From CAYRXM01 sp964428175 (GTDB taxonomy: Bacteria > Chloroflexota > Anaerolineae > JAFGEY01): a stretch of 64,000 nt of DNA. The stretch lies in assembly GCA_964428175.1 (NCBI GenBank), contig CAYRXM010000006.1, positions 1-64,000 on the forward strand, in the 5' to 3' direction. Below the pieces are notes generated by a model. It searched no databases. It was not told the DNA's origin and was given only the letters and a program-made list of their open reading frames with translations. Made by a program: the position numbers and the translations under genes. Position 1 is the first letter of the stretch, and every line of letters begins with the position of its first letter. Of this stretch, positions 52,175-63,922 are shown piece after piece.

Positions 52175-53725
52175 TTAGTCGATGGGCAGCGTGACCGTCG
52201 CCGTCGTGCCCTGCCCGGCCTGGCTGTCGATGTGCAGCGTCCCGCCGTGCAGTTCGATCAGCGCGCGGGCGATGGCAATGCCCAGCCCGCTGCCGCCCTG
52301 CGCGCGAGAACGCGCTTTGTCGGCGCGGTAAAAGCGTTCGCCGATGTGCGCCAGGTCGTCGGGCAAAATGCCCACACCTTGATCGCGCACACTGATTTCC
52401 ACAGAAACCGGGGTTTTGTCAAAATCCCGGTTTCTCGCCGTTTCAACGACCACCGTCACCACCCCGCCGGGCGTCGAGTATTTGACGGCGTTGTCGAGCA
52501 GGTTGAGCAAGACCTGGGTCAGCCGGTCGGGGTCGGCCTGGATGGGGGGGACGTCCGCCCCGGCCTTGATCTGTATCGTCACCTGCCGCGTCGCTGCCTG
52601 TGGCGCAAGTTGATCGACGGCGGCCCGGATCAATGCAGCGAGATCGACCGACGATGGGTGCAGGGTCAGCGCTTCCGAATCGACGCGGGAAAGGAGCAGC
52701 AGGTCGTTGACCAGCCGGATCAGGCGGTCGGTCTCCCCGGCGACGGTGCCCAAAAAGCGGTCGCGCACCTGCACGTCGTCGACCGCGCCATCTTGCAGGG
52801 TTTCGACCAGCCCCTTGACCGAGGTCAGCGGGGTGCGCAGTTCGTGCGAGACGTTGGCGACAAAGTCGGTTTGCATCTGGCGCGCGGCCTTGAGGCGGGC
52901 GGTCATCTCATTGAAGGCGCGGCTCAGTTGGCCCAGTTCGTCGCGCGAGCGCACCGGCACCTGCTGGTCGAGCCGTCCTTTGGAGACCTGCCCGGCGGCA
53001 GCGGTCAGCCGTCGCAGCGGGCGGGCGATGGCCCCGGACAGGATCAGCCCCACCGCACCCGACAACGCCAGCGCCGCACCGACCGAAATCCACCAGCGCA
53101 TGCGCATGTCGCGCAGCACGGTCGACACGTCGCGCAAGGTCTGGCTGAGATAGACCACGCCGACCAACTGCCCATCGACGGTGACCGGCACGGCGACGTG
53201 CATCTGGGCGATGTACCCGGCCCGGTCGACGCGCCGCGCGTATTGACCGCCTAACGCCCCGGTCACCAGCGCATCCGACTTGAGGCTCACCCCTTGCAGC
53301 GCGCCCGCCGAATCGACCAGCACCACGCCGTCCACGTCGAGGACGCGGATGCGCGTCTCCAACTGCGCGCTCAGTTCCAGCGAGGCGCTGTCAAAGTAGC
53401 GCTGATCGGAGCCAAAGAGGCCGGATGAAGGGCCAATGTTTTCAGTTTGCAGGCGATAGTTGCGCAACTGCTGCTGCACCAGCGTGTTCGAGGCCGGGTC
53501 GCTCTCCGGGCTACCCTCGACCGTTTCCGCGCCGGGGATCAGCGCCTGGGCGATGATCTGGGCCTGGGCGAGCAGGCTTTGCTCCATCGCCTCCATAAAG
53601 TAATGGTCGAGCAGCGAAAGCAGCAAAAAACCGCTCAGCCCCATGGCCACGACGATCACGGCCAGATAGCTGAGCGTCAATTTGGTGCGGATGCTGGCCC
53701 ATAACGAGAACCTGTTACGCTTCAT
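52175..53725 (-). CDS. PhoR-type sensor histidine kinase
   Basis: A 516-aa membrane kinase. Two helices (about 20-40 and 190-212) bracket an extracellular sensor domain. A HAMP linker follows, then a dimerisation domain with the phosphorylated His in FVANVSHELRTPLTS, and an ATPase domain with N box LLNLLDNAVKYS, DQGVGI and GSGLGIAIARALI. Eleven residues near the G1 box (RNRDFDKTPVS) are encoded exactly by a 33-bp hairpin repeat (52403-52435), apparently an in-frame insertion. ATG 53725 starts 1 bp after the regulator stop, so the pair forms one operon. Confidence 0.95.
   Translation of the reverse strand: MKRNRFSLWASIRTKLTLSYLAVIVVAMGLSGFLLLSLLDHYFMEAMEQSLLAQAQIIAQALIPGAETVEGSPESDPASNTLVQQQLRNYRLQTENIGPSSGLFGSDQRYFDSASLELSAQLETRIRVLDVDGVVLVDSAGALQGVSLKSDALVTGALGGQYARRVDRAGYIAQMHVAVPVTVDGQLVGVVYLSQTLRDVSTVLRDMRMRWWISVGAALALSGAVGLILSGAIARPLRRLTAAAGQVSKGRLDQQVPVRSRDELGQLSRAFNEMTARLKAARQMQTDFVANVSHELRTPLTSVKGLVETLQDGAVDDVQVRDRFLGTVAGETDRLIRLVNDLLLLSRVDSEALTLHPSSVDLAALIRAAVDQLAPQAATRQVTIQIKAGADVPPIQADPDRLTQVLLNLLDNAVKYSTPGGVVTVVVETARNRDFDKTPVSVEISVRDQGVGILPDDLAHIGERFYRADKARSRAQGGSGLGIAIARALIELHGGTLHIDSQAGQGTTATVTLPID
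52403..52435. repeat. 33-bp hairpin repeat, copy B, inside the kinase gene
   Basis: AGAAACCGGGGTTTT and AAAATCCCGGTTTCT form a 15-bp stem (one G/T) around GTC. Geometry, loop and ends match the terminator hairpin at 33773-33805. On the minus strand it encodes 11 residues in frame with the histidine kinase. Confidence 0.85.
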
Positions 53726-53726
53726 G

Positions 53727-54440
53727 TCATTCACCTGATGCCACCAGTTTGTAACCCACCCCGCGCACCGTCTCGATCGGGTCGGCGTGCGGCGCAGCAT
53801 GGCGCAGCTTGACCCGCAGGCGCTTGACCGCCGCGTCGACGACACGCAGGTCGCCGTAATAATCATAGCCCCACACCTGGTTGAGCAGTTGCTCGCGGCT
53901 GAGCACCTGCCCGGCGTGCCGGGCCAGCGCCAGGAGCAGCTGGAATTCCTGGGTGGTCAAATCGAGCGGACGGTCGGCCCAACGCGCCTCGTAGCAAGCA
54001 GCGTCCACCGCCAGCGATCCCACCCGCACGGGCGGCGCGCCGCCGGCGTCCTCCACCGGGGACGCTTCGGGCCGGGGATGGACGCGGCGCAGCACATTCT
54101 TGATGCGCACCATCAGCTCGCGCACACTGAACGGCTTGACCACGTAATCGTCGGCGCCCAGTTCCAGCCCAACCACCCGGTCGACCTCGGCGTCGCGCGC
54201 GGTAAGCATCACAATCGGCACGTCGCCCGTTTTGCGCAGCTCGCGGCACACGTCCAGCCCGTCGAGGCCGGGCAGCATCAGGTCAAGCACGATCAGGTCG
54301 GGCTGCTCGCGCCGGGCGATATCCAGCGCCTGAAGGCCATCATAGGCGACCAGCACCCGATAGTGCGCGCGCTCCAGGTTATAGACCAGCAGATCGACGA
54401 TTGGCGGTTCGTCGTCAACAACGAGGATGGTTTCAGACAT
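53727..54440 (-). CDS. PhoB/OmpR-type response regulator
   Basis: A 237-aa regulator. The receiver domain has the acidic pocket VVDDEPP, the phospho-Asp in LIVLDLMLPGLDG and the conserved Lys in YVVKPFS. The winged-helix output domain (about 135-235) has LTTQEFQLLLAL and VDAAVKRLRVKL for DNA binding. ATG 54440 is preceded by GGAGG. It is the first gene of the operon with the PhoR-type kinase. A phosphate-response role is possible but cannot be read from the sequence; no pst genes are in the window. Confidence 0.95.
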   Translation of the reverse strand: MSETILVVDDEPPIVDLLVYNLERAHYRVLVAYDGLQALDIARREQPDLIVLDLMLPGLDGLDVCRELRKTGDVPIVMLTARDAEVDRVVGLELGADDYVVKPFSVRELMVRIKNVLRRVHPRPEASPVEDAGGAPPVRVGSLAVDAACYEARWADRPLDLTTQEFQLLLALARHAGQVLSREQLLNQVWGYDYYGDLRVVDAAVKRLRVKLRHAAPHADPIETVRGVGYKLVASGE

Positions 54441-54540
54441 TTGACCTCCACATTTCAATCTTAACCCAATATCCCTGCGCCGTCAAGCCGATTTGTGACA
54501 GGATGGTGACGGAGGCAAGGCATGATTCGATCGGATTGGT

Positions 54541-54569
54541 TTGCAAAAAAGCGCGAAAAACCATATAAT
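54541..54569 (+). promoter_or_regulatory. Promoter of ppdK
   Basis: TTGCAA (54541-54546), a 17-bp spacer and TATAAT (54564-54569). The leader of about 90 nt includes the hairpin at 54593-54623. Confidence 0.7.
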
Positions 54570-54592
54570 ACGCATGTTGTCGAGTAATTTCA

Positions 54593-54623
54593 TTGCCCCT
54601 ACCGGCAGGGTCGGTCGGGGCAA
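54593..54623 (+). other. Hairpin in the ppdK 5' leader
   Basis: TTGCCCC and GGGGCAA pair, then ACCG with CGGT inside, across a T/C mismatch and a 7-nt loop. It lies between the promoter and the ribosome site; it may affect mRNA stability or translation. Confidence 0.5.
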
Positions 54624-54667
54624 ATGTGTGTAAGTCGTTGAATACAGAGGAACAGGAGGCTTTTTGA

Positions 54668-57388
<2,721 letters not shown>

Positions 57389-57409
57389 TTTCGCCAATCG
57401 ACCCTGTCT

Positions 57410-57444
57410 ACGGGGGCGCAGCATCGCTGTGCCCCCGTTTTTTT
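57410..57444 (+). terminator. Intrinsic terminator of ppdK
   Basis: ACGGGGGCGCAGC pairs with GCTGTGCCCCCGT (one G/T) around ATC, followed by seven Ts, 21 bp after the stop codon. Confidence 0.9.
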
Positions 57445-57456
57445 CATTCGCCCCAG

Positions 57457-57485
57457 TTGACGCCCTTGTTCGATTGTGATATATT
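57457..57485 (+). promoter_or_regulatory. Promoter of the glucan phosphorylase gene
   Basis: TTGACG (57457-57462), a 17-bp spacer and TATATT (57480-57485), about 65 bp before the start codon. Confidence 0.65.
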
Positions 57486-57550
57486 GGTGCTGCAAGGGCG
57501 TTCGTATCGACCCCACTCAAGAACTATGGTGTTCAATCAAGGAGGCAGTT

Positions 57551-60118
57551 ATGCGTCCCCTCTATACATTCCGAGTCGCACCCTCACTTCCGCCCGAACT
57601 CAAGCGAATCGAAGAACTGGCCCGCAACATGGTATGGTGCTGGGATCACGAATCGATCGCTTTTTTCAGCCGTATGGACCCCGATCTGTGGGAAGAAACC
57701 CGCCACAACCCAGTGCTGATGCTCGGACGCATCAAGCAAGAGCGTCTGCAAGCGTTGATTTCCGACGACAGCTTTATGAGCCAGTTGGAGCACGCCGCAG
57801 CCCGCTATGAACGCTACATGTCGCGCAAAGCCTGGTTTGAGCGCGAGCACGATTCTGAATGCGATAAGGCGGGGATGGCCTATTTTTCGCTCGAATTTGG
57901 GATCACCGAAAGCCTGCGCCTGTATTCGGGCGGGCTGGGCGTCCTGGCCGGCGATCACCTCAAATCGGCGAGCGACCTGGGCATTCCACTCGTCGGCATC
58001 GGCCTGCTGTATCAAAAAGGCTATTTCCAGCAATACCTCAACGTCGATGGCTGGCAGCAGGAAAGCTATCCCGACAACGACTTTTACAACATGCCCCTCC
58101 AACTGGAACGGGACCAGGATGGCGCGCCCCTGATGATCAAGCTCGCTTTTCCGGGGCGCGATGTGCATGCCCGCATCTGGCGCGTCGATGTGGGGCGGGT
58201 TCGCCTGTATTTGCTCGACACCAACCTGGACGTGAACGGGCGCGACGATCAGGACATCACCGACCGGCTGTACGGCGGCGACCTGGATATGCGCCTCAAG
58301 CAGGAACTGTTGATCGGCGTGGGCGGCATCCGCGCGCTCAACGCGCTGGGCATCGAACCCACCGTCTATCATATGAACGAAGGGCACTCGGCCTTCCTGG
58401 CTATCGAACGGATCAGCCAGTTGATGAAAAAGCACGGCCTGACCTTTGAACAGGCCAAAGAACTGGCCCGGGCCGGGATGGTCTTTACCACCCACACGCC
58501 CGTACCGGCCGGCATCGACCGTTTCCCCTCCGACCTGATCGGCCATTACTGGGGCTTTCGCTATCCAGACCTGGGCATCAACCACGAGCAGTTTATGGCC
58601 CTGGGGCGACAAAATCCCGCCGATCCCTACGAACCTTTCTGCATGACCATCCTGGCCCTGCGGCTGGCCTCCTATTCCAACGGGGTGAGCGAACTGCACG
58701 GTCACGTCTCGCGGCGGATGTTCCAAAGCGTCTGGCCGGGGCTGCCGGTCGAAGAGGTGCCGATCGGCTATGTGACCAACGGCATTCACCAACAATCGTG
58801 GATTTCCGGCGATATGGCCAGCCTCTACGAGCGATACCTGGGGCCGCGCTGGCGGCAGACGCCCGCCGAGCAAGAAGTCTGGGATTACGTGGATCGCATC
58901 CCCGGAACCGAACTGTGGAACACGCACCAGCGCCGGCGCGAGCGCATGGTCTCTTTTGTGCGCCAGCAACTGCACAAACAGCTCAACCAACGCGGCGCAT
59001 CCAAGGCCGAACTGCTGGCCGCCGAAGAGGTGCTCAACCCGGAGGCGCTGACCATCGGTTTTGCGCGCCGTTTTGCCACCTATAAACGGGCCAACCTGCT
59101 GTTCCGCGACCCCGACCGGCTGATCAAAATTCTCAACAACCCGCAGCGCCCGGTGCAGATCATTTTCTCTGGCAAAGCGCACCCGCACGACAACCCCGGC
59201 AAAGAACTGATCCGCCAGATCGTCCACATGGCCCGCCGCCCCGAACTGCGCTCGCGGCTGGTTTTCCTGGAAAACTATGACATGAACATTGCCCGCTACC
59301 TGGTTCAAGGCGTCGATATCTGGCTGAACACGCCAACGCGCCCATACGAGGCCAGCGGCACCAGCGGTATGAAGGCAGCGGCCAATGGCGTGCTCAATAT
59401 GAGCATCCTCGATGGCTGGTGGGCCGAAGCCTTTGCCCCCGAAATCGGCTGGGCCATCGGCTCTGGCGAAGAATACACCGATTATAACCTCCAGGACCAC
59501 GTCGAATCAAATGCGATATACGACCTGCTCGAAAAAGAGATTGTCCCCCTATTCTACGAGCGCGGGTCAGACGGCTTGCCGCGCTACTGGATCGACATGA
59601 TGAAAGCGTCGATGAAAGCGCTCTGCCCCGACTTTAACACGCATCGCATGTTGCAGCAATACACCGAAGAATACTATATTCCATCTTGCAAACGGTTCAG
59701 TCGCTTGTCTGCCGGCAAGATGGACCGCCTGCGCCAATTCGTCGAGTGGAAAGCGCGCGTGCAAGAGCATTGGCCGCAGGTTCGTATCGAGAACGTCGAG
59801 TCGGACGTGATGAACGAGATCAGCGTCAATGTGCCGAGCAGCGTGTGGGCCGAAATCTATTTGGGCGAGTTGACGCCGGCCGACGTCAAGGTCGAACTGT
59901 ATTTTGGGGCCATCGACTCGAACGGCGAGATCGTCGATCCGCAAATCGTCGAGATGACGGGCAAGGAACTCGGCTCCGAAGGCGTCTATTCGTTTGTCGG
60001 CCAGGTGACCTATGCCTCCAGTGGGCAGCACGGCTTTACCGTGCGCGTCGTGCCCAATCATCCAGACCAGGTCTCTCCCTTCGAGATGAGCCTGGTGCTG
60101 TGGGGCACCCCCAAATAA
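57551..60118 (+). CDS. glgP: Alpha-glucan phosphorylase
   Basis: An 855-aa enzyme of the short, more divergent phosphorylase type, which releases glucose-1-phosphate from glycogen or maltodextrin. ATG 57551 follows AAGGAGG. The N-terminal DUF3417-type region (about 1-110) precedes the catalytic barrel with YFSLEFGITESLRLYSGGLG and HMNEGHSAFL. The pyridoxal-phosphate Lys lies in the SGTSGMKAAANGVLN region. A final beta domain of about 110 residues follows. It is adjacent to ppdK but has its own promoter, so the two need not be co-expressed. Confidence 0.95.
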   Translation: MRPLYTFRVAPSLPPELKRIEELARNMVWCWDHESIAFFSRMDPDLWEETRHNPVLMLGRIKQERLQALISDDSFMSQLEHAAARYERYMSRKAWFEREHDSECDKAGMAYFSLEFGITESLRLYSGGLGVLAGDHLKSASDLGIPLVGIGLLYQKGYFQQYLNVDGWQQESYPDNDFYNMPLQLERDQDGAPLMIKLAFPGRDVHARIWRVDVGRVRLYLLDTNLDVNGRDDQDITDRLYGGDLDMRLKQELLIGVGGIRALNALGIEPTVYHMNEGHSAFLAIERISQLMKKHGLTFEQAKELARAGMVFTTHTPVPAGIDRFPSDLIGHYWGFRYPDLGINHEQFMALGRQNPADPYEPFCMTILALRLASYSNGVSELHGHVSRRMFQSVWPGLPVEEVPIGYVTNGIHQQSWISGDMASLYERYLGPRWRQTPAEQEVWDYVDRIPGTELWNTHQRRRERMVSFVRQQLHKQLNQRGASKAELLAAEEVLNPEALTIGFARRFATYKRANLLFRDPDRLIKILNNPQRPVQIIFSGKAHPHDNPGKELIRQIVHMARRPELRSRLVFLENYDMNIARYLVQGVDIWLNTPTRPYEASGTSGMKAAANGVLNMSILDGWWAEAFAPEIGWAIGSGEEYTDYNLQDHVESNAIYDLLEKEIVPLFYERGSDGLPRYWIDMMKASMKALCPDFNTHRMLQQYTEEYYIPSCKRFSRLSAGKMDRLRQFVEWKARVQEHWPQVRIENVESDVMNEISVNVPSSVWAEIYLGELTPADVKVELYFGAIDSNGEIVDPQIVEMTGKELGSEGVYSFVGQVTYASSGQHGFTVRVVPNHPDQVSPFEMSLVLWGTPK

Positions 60119-60205
60119 GGGCTGCACATCTCGGCGTAAAAATCCGAGTGATCGACAAGTAACTTCTGGGTGCAACAAATCATCCTGGGGCTGCGTAAAG
60201 GAAGC

Positions 60206-60234
60206 GAGTGTCCGGCCCCCCTGGCCGGACACTC
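60206..60234 (+). other. 12-bp hairpin upstream of the kinase gene
   Basis: GAGTGTCCGGCC pairs perfectly with GGCCGGACACTC around CCCCT. No T-run follows, so it is either a weak terminator after glgP or a structured leader for the kinase gene, which starts 36 bp later. Confidence 0.55.
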
Positions 60235-60269
60235 ACCAATGTTAGCAAGATTTCTCACAGGAGACATCC

Positions 60270-61691
60270 ATGCCCAGAGAAAAACCCCTGGCCGTCGGTG
60301 CTGTGCTCAACAGCGCCACACACCAATACCAGGTCAAACGGCTCGTCGGCGGCGGCGGCATGGCCTGGGTGTACCAGGTTGCCAGGCAGCCGGACAGCGC
60401 CAACTCGCTGTGGGCACTCAAAGAGCTGCGCCCGCAAACCCATGACCCCGATACCCAGGCGCACGCCCGCCAGTTGTTCAACCAGGAAGCGATGATCCTG
60501 GCACAGCTCAACCATCCCAACCTGCCCCAGGTCATCGACTTTTTTGAAGACCAGGGCCGCGCTTACCTGGTGATGGAGTTCATCTGGGGCGAATCGCTGG
60601 AAAAGCGCATCGACAAGGCCCGCTCGCCACTGCTGGAGCGAGAAGTGCTCCAATGGGCCGTTCAAGTCTGCGACGTACTCGATTATCTGCACACCCGCCA
60701 GCCCCCGGTTATTTTTCGCGACCTCAAGCCGAGCAACGTGATGATCAACAGCGCCGGCATCGTCAAGCTGGTCGATTTTGGCATTGCCCGCACCTACAAA
60801 GAGGGCAAGCCGCAAGACACCATCGCACTCGGCTCCGAAAACTATGCCGCGCCGGAACAATGGGGCGAAGAACAGACCGACCCCCGTACCGACCTCTATG
60901 GCCTGGGCGCGACCATGTATCACCTGCTGGCCAACATGCCGCCTTCACCGGCGTTTTTGCCTTCCGAGCCGACGCCGTTGAGCGAATTGAACGACGCGGC
61001 CTCTCCACAAGTTGTCCAGATCGTGAGCAAGGCCATGGCCCGCGAGCGCCAGAATCGCTACGCATCGGCGCAAGAAGTCAAGCAGGCCATCCTCGCCTGC
61101 CTGCCCGGCTACGTCGCACCAGGACAGGCGACGGTCGCCAGCGCCGCCGCCGCTACTCAGGTCAAACCGCAAGCGGCGACGCCGCCCAAACTGTCCAGGC
61201 CGGCTACCCAGTCTGCGCCAGCGGCGCCGGCACGGGTCAGCGCCCCGCCCGCGCCGCTCGTGCGACAGGTGGTGCGCAAAGTGCGCCTATGCCCGCACTG
61301 CCAGCACAAAAACGCGCTCGATGCACGGTTTTGCGTCAAATGCGGCTATGCATTTGCCGGCCTGCGCCCGGCCATCTTGCGCGTGATCGAACCCGTGCGC
61401 GCTGCCTGGGAGATGCCGGTCAAATCGAACCCGTTGATGCTGGGGCGCGCCGATCCCAGCGCCGGATATCGCCCCGACTTTGACATGACCTTTTACGATC
61501 CAGATGGATACGTCTCGCGCCGTCACGCGCATATTGTCAAGGCCAGGAACGGCTATTTCATCAAAGATTTGGGCAGCAGCAACGGCACCTATGTCAACGA
61601 CCAACCCCTGCCCGCAGATGCCTATCGCAAGCTGAACAACGGCGACAAGATCGAAATCGGCGAGGTTGGCATCATCTTTTTGTTCAAATAG
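60270..61691 (+). CDS. Ser/Thr protein kinase with zinc ribbon and FHA domain
   Basis: A 473-aa soluble kinase. The kinase domain (about 10-280) has the Gly loop LVGGGGMAWVYQ, the ATP Lys in LWALKELRP, and VIFRDLKPSNVMINS (Phe in place of the usual His of HRD). LVDFGIAR and the APEQWG activation region follow. After an Ala/Pro linker come a zinc ribbon (CPHCQHKN...CVKCGY) and a C-terminal FHA domain (about 395-470, with SSNGTYVNDQPL). There is no membrane helix. The FHA domain could read the kinase's own targets. It is followed after 18 bp by a flavodoxin gene and then PP2C. Confidence 0.92.
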   Translation: MPREKPLAVGAVLNSATHQYQVKRLVGGGGMAWVYQVARQPDSANSLWALKELRPQTHDPDTQAHARQLFNQEAMILAQLNHPNLPQVIDFFEDQGRAYLVMEFIWGESLEKRIDKARSPLLEREVLQWAVQVCDVLDYLHTRQPPVIFRDLKPSNVMINSAGIVKLVDFGIARTYKEGKPQDTIALGSENYAAPEQWGEEQTDPRTDLYGLGATMYHLLANMPPSPAFLPSEPTPLSELNDAASPQVVQIVSKAMARERQNRYASAQEVKQAILACLPGYVAPGQATVASAAAATQVKPQAATPPKLSRPATQSAPAAPARVSAPPAPLVRQVVRKVRLCPHCQHKNALDARFCVKCGYAFAGLRPAILRVIEPVRAAWEMPVKSNPLMLGRADPSAGYRPDFDMTFYDPDGYVSRRHAHIVKARNGYFIKDLGSSNGTYVNDQPLPADAYRKLNNGDKIEIGEVGIIFLFK

Positions 61692-61709
61692 ACCTGCAGA
61701 GGATTCTGT

Positions 61710-62195
61710 ATGACAAAAAAACTGGTCGTCTATTTTTCAATGACCGGCAACACCCAATTCATTGCCGAAACCATCGCCGAGGCGGTGGGGGCCGACCTGC
61801 TCGAACTGAAACCGGTCAAACCTTACCCGGCTGGCTTTATGCGCTACCTGATCGGCGGGATGCAGGCCATGTTCAAGTTCAAACCGGCGCTTCAGCCTTT
61901 GGACAAAAACCCCGCCGACTATGACCTGTGGTTCATCGGCACACCGGTGTGGGCCAGCCGCAATGCGCCGCCGCTGAACACTTTTTTGAGCCAGGTTTCC
62001 GTCCAGGGCAAACGGGTGGCCCTGTATGCCTGCTGCGCCGATCCCAACGGGCGGGCGCTGGCGGCGGTCAAGCACGAATTGGACGCCGCATCGGTGATCG
62101 GCGAGCTGGAACTGCGCGAACCGCTGGTCAGCGAGCGGGAAGAAAACCAGCAGCAAGCGCGCGCGTGGGCGCTGCAAATGGTCGAACAAGCATAA
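61710..62195 (+). CDS. Flavodoxin
   Basis: A 161-aa flavodoxin-type electron carrier. The FMN phosphate loop is VVYFSMTGNTQFIAE near the N-terminus, and FIGTPVWASRNAPPL supplies the next FMN contact. Length and layout fit a short-chain flavodoxin. Its position between a Ser/Thr kinase and a PP2C phosphatase, 18 and 20 bp away, is unusual and hints at redox input to phospho-signalling. GAGGA precedes the ATG. Confidence 0.9.
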   Translation: MTKKLVVYFSMTGNTQFIAETIAEAVGADLLELKPVKPYPAGFMRYLIGGMQAMFKFKPALQPLDKNPADYDLWFIGTPVWASRNAPPLNTFLSQVSVQGKRVALYACCADPNGRALAAVKHELDAASVIGELELREPLVSEREENQQQARAWALQMVEQA

Positions 62196-62215
62196 CTGCC
62201 GGGAGGAGAGTTGGA

Positions 62216-63922
62216 ATGGAATGTCCCCAATGTGGTCAAGAAAACCGGGATACGGCCCGCTTTTGCCAGTACTGCGGCGCGCTCTTGCGCGAGGCCAAAT
62301 TGCCGGAAGCCGAGGTTGAAATCCCGGCCACAGAAATCGATACAGACGAGCCGTTCGTCGAGGCCGAGGTCATCGCCGAATGGGGAGACGAGCCGGAGGT
62401 CGAGCCGGAAAACGCTGACCGGCACATCCTCGATGAGCAGACCGACGAACTAGACGTGGCCGACATCGAAGCCACCCAGATCGCCCTGGAACCGATCAGC
62501 CTGGCCGAAATCGAGGCGCTCCAGCAAACATTGCAGGAGGCCGATGCGGAACCCGTCGATCTGGATGCCGACTTGATCGTCGAGCCGGAGTGGGTGGAAG
62601 AACCGTTTGATGAGGCCATGGTTCAGGATGCACTCGACGAGGATGCACTCGACGAGGATGCGTGGGACGATGCAGATACCGGCGAATTTGAGCAGATTGA
62701 AATTTCGGCCCCGGATCAAGAACCGGTCGAAATGGTCGAAGCGCTGGAAAGCATCCCCGATGACGTTTTGGAGATGGAAATGGACGATCTCTTTTGGCGC
62801 GAGCCGGCTGAAACGATGGCTGAATTGGGGGCGGGCACCGTCATCAATGGGCGCTACCAGATCAGCGAAGCGCTGTCAACCCGGCAAGATGAGGTGCTGT
62901 ACCGCGTGCGCGATTTACAGCGCTGCCCGCAGTGCGGTTACGATGAAAACGACCCGGATCAGGCTTTTTGCGAAAGCTGCGGCGCTGTGCTCGATCAAAA
63001 ACCGTTCGTCCTGATGCTGGCGCGGCCCCTCGACCGGCAGGACGTGCCCGTAGAGGCGAGTGTCGAGCAGCAGTTTGTCGAGGGTGAGTTTGCCTACTGG
63101 GTCTGGCAAGAAGTGCCCAAAACCGGGACGCTTGTCGGCGTGGCAGAACGGATGCGTTTCGTCGTCGGCCAAAAATCCGACGTGGGCCGCCAGCGCGACC
63201 TCGACGAGGACGCCATGTTTGTGCTGACCCTGGAAAGCACCTACGAATCGCTGCCCGCGCAAATCGGCCTTTTTGTCGTCGCCGATGGAATGGGCGGGCA
63301 CGAGGGCGGTGAGGTCGCCAGCCGCCTGGTGATTCGCACCATGGCCAGTGAACTGCTGCAAAAAATCTTTGCCTTTGAACTGCTCGGCTCCACCCTCTCG
63401 GCGCAAGAGGTGCAAAAGGCCATGATCGCCGCAGTGCAGGAGGCCAACGAAGAGGTCTACCTGGAGCGACAAAAGCGTGACACCGACATGGGCACCACGA
63501 TCACGGCAGTGATCCTCAAGGAATGGCTGGCCTATGTGGCTCACGTCGGCGACTGCCGCGCCTTTCACTGGGGCGAGAACGGCCTGCAGCAGTTGACCAC
63601 CGATCACTCGGTTGTCGCCAGCATGATCGCCGCCGGTGCGGCCGCGCCGGACGAAATCTATACGCACCCCCAGCGCAGCGTGATCTATCGCTCGATCGGC
63701 GACCGGCCGACGATCGAGGTCGATGTGTCGAGCCACGAGTTCAGCCCCGGCGACCGGCTGATCATCTGCTGCGATGGGCTGTGGGAGATGATCCGCAACG
63801 AAGGGATCGAAGAAGTGCTGATGCGCCAGCCCGACCCGCAGTTGGCCTGCGAAGAGATGGTCGATCTGGCTAATTTGGCCGGCGGCGTAGACAACATCAG
63901 CGTCATTGTCGTCCAGTTGTGA
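62216..63922 (+). CDS. PP2C-type Ser/Thr phosphatase with zinc ribbons and acidic region
   Basis: A 568-aa protein. ATG 62216 follows GGGAGGAG. It has an N-terminal zinc ribbon (CPQCGQEN...CQYCGA) and an acidic disordered part (about 25-205, including DEDALDEDA repeats). A short LGAGTVINGRYQISEAL segment resembles the start of a kinase N-lobe. A second zinc ribbon (CPQCGYDEN...CESCGA) follows, then a PP2C domain (about 320-568). The metal Asp residues are in VVADGMGGHEGG, AHVGDCRAF and GGVDNISVIV. It probably reverses the neighbouring kinase and sits in the same operon. Confidence 0.92.
   Translation: MECPQCGQENRDTARFCQYCGALLREAKLPEAEVEIPATEIDTDEPFVEAEVIAEWGDEPEVEPENADRHILDEQTDELDVADIEATQIALEPISLAEIEALQQTLQEADAEPVDLDADLIVEPEWVEEPFDEAMVQDALDEDALDEDAWDDADTGEFEQIEISAPDQEPVEMVEALESIPDDVLEMEMDDLFWREPAETMAELGAGTVINGRYQISEALSTRQDEVLYRVRDLQRCPQCGYDENDPDQAFCESCGAVLDQKPFVLMLARPLDRQDVPVEASVEQQFVEGEFAYWVWQEVPKTGTLVGVAERMRFVVGQKSDVGRQRDLDEDAMFVLTLESTYESLPAQIGLFVVADGMGGHEGGEVASRLVIRTMASELLQKIFAFELLGSTLSAQEVQKAMIAAVQEANEEVYLERQKRDTDMGTTITAVILKEWLAYVAHVGDCRAFHWGENGLQQLTTDHSVVASMIAAGAAAPDEIYTHPQRSVIYRSIGDRPTIEVDVSSHEFSPGDRLIICCDGLWEMIRNEGIEEVLMRQPDPQLACEEMVDLANLAGGVDNISVIVVQL
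62629..62668 (+). repeat. Short 15-bp repeat in the PP2C acidic region
   Basis: GATGCACTCGACGAG occurs twice in direct tandem, with a diverged third unit, encoding DALDE repeats of the acidic stretch. Confidence 0.6.
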
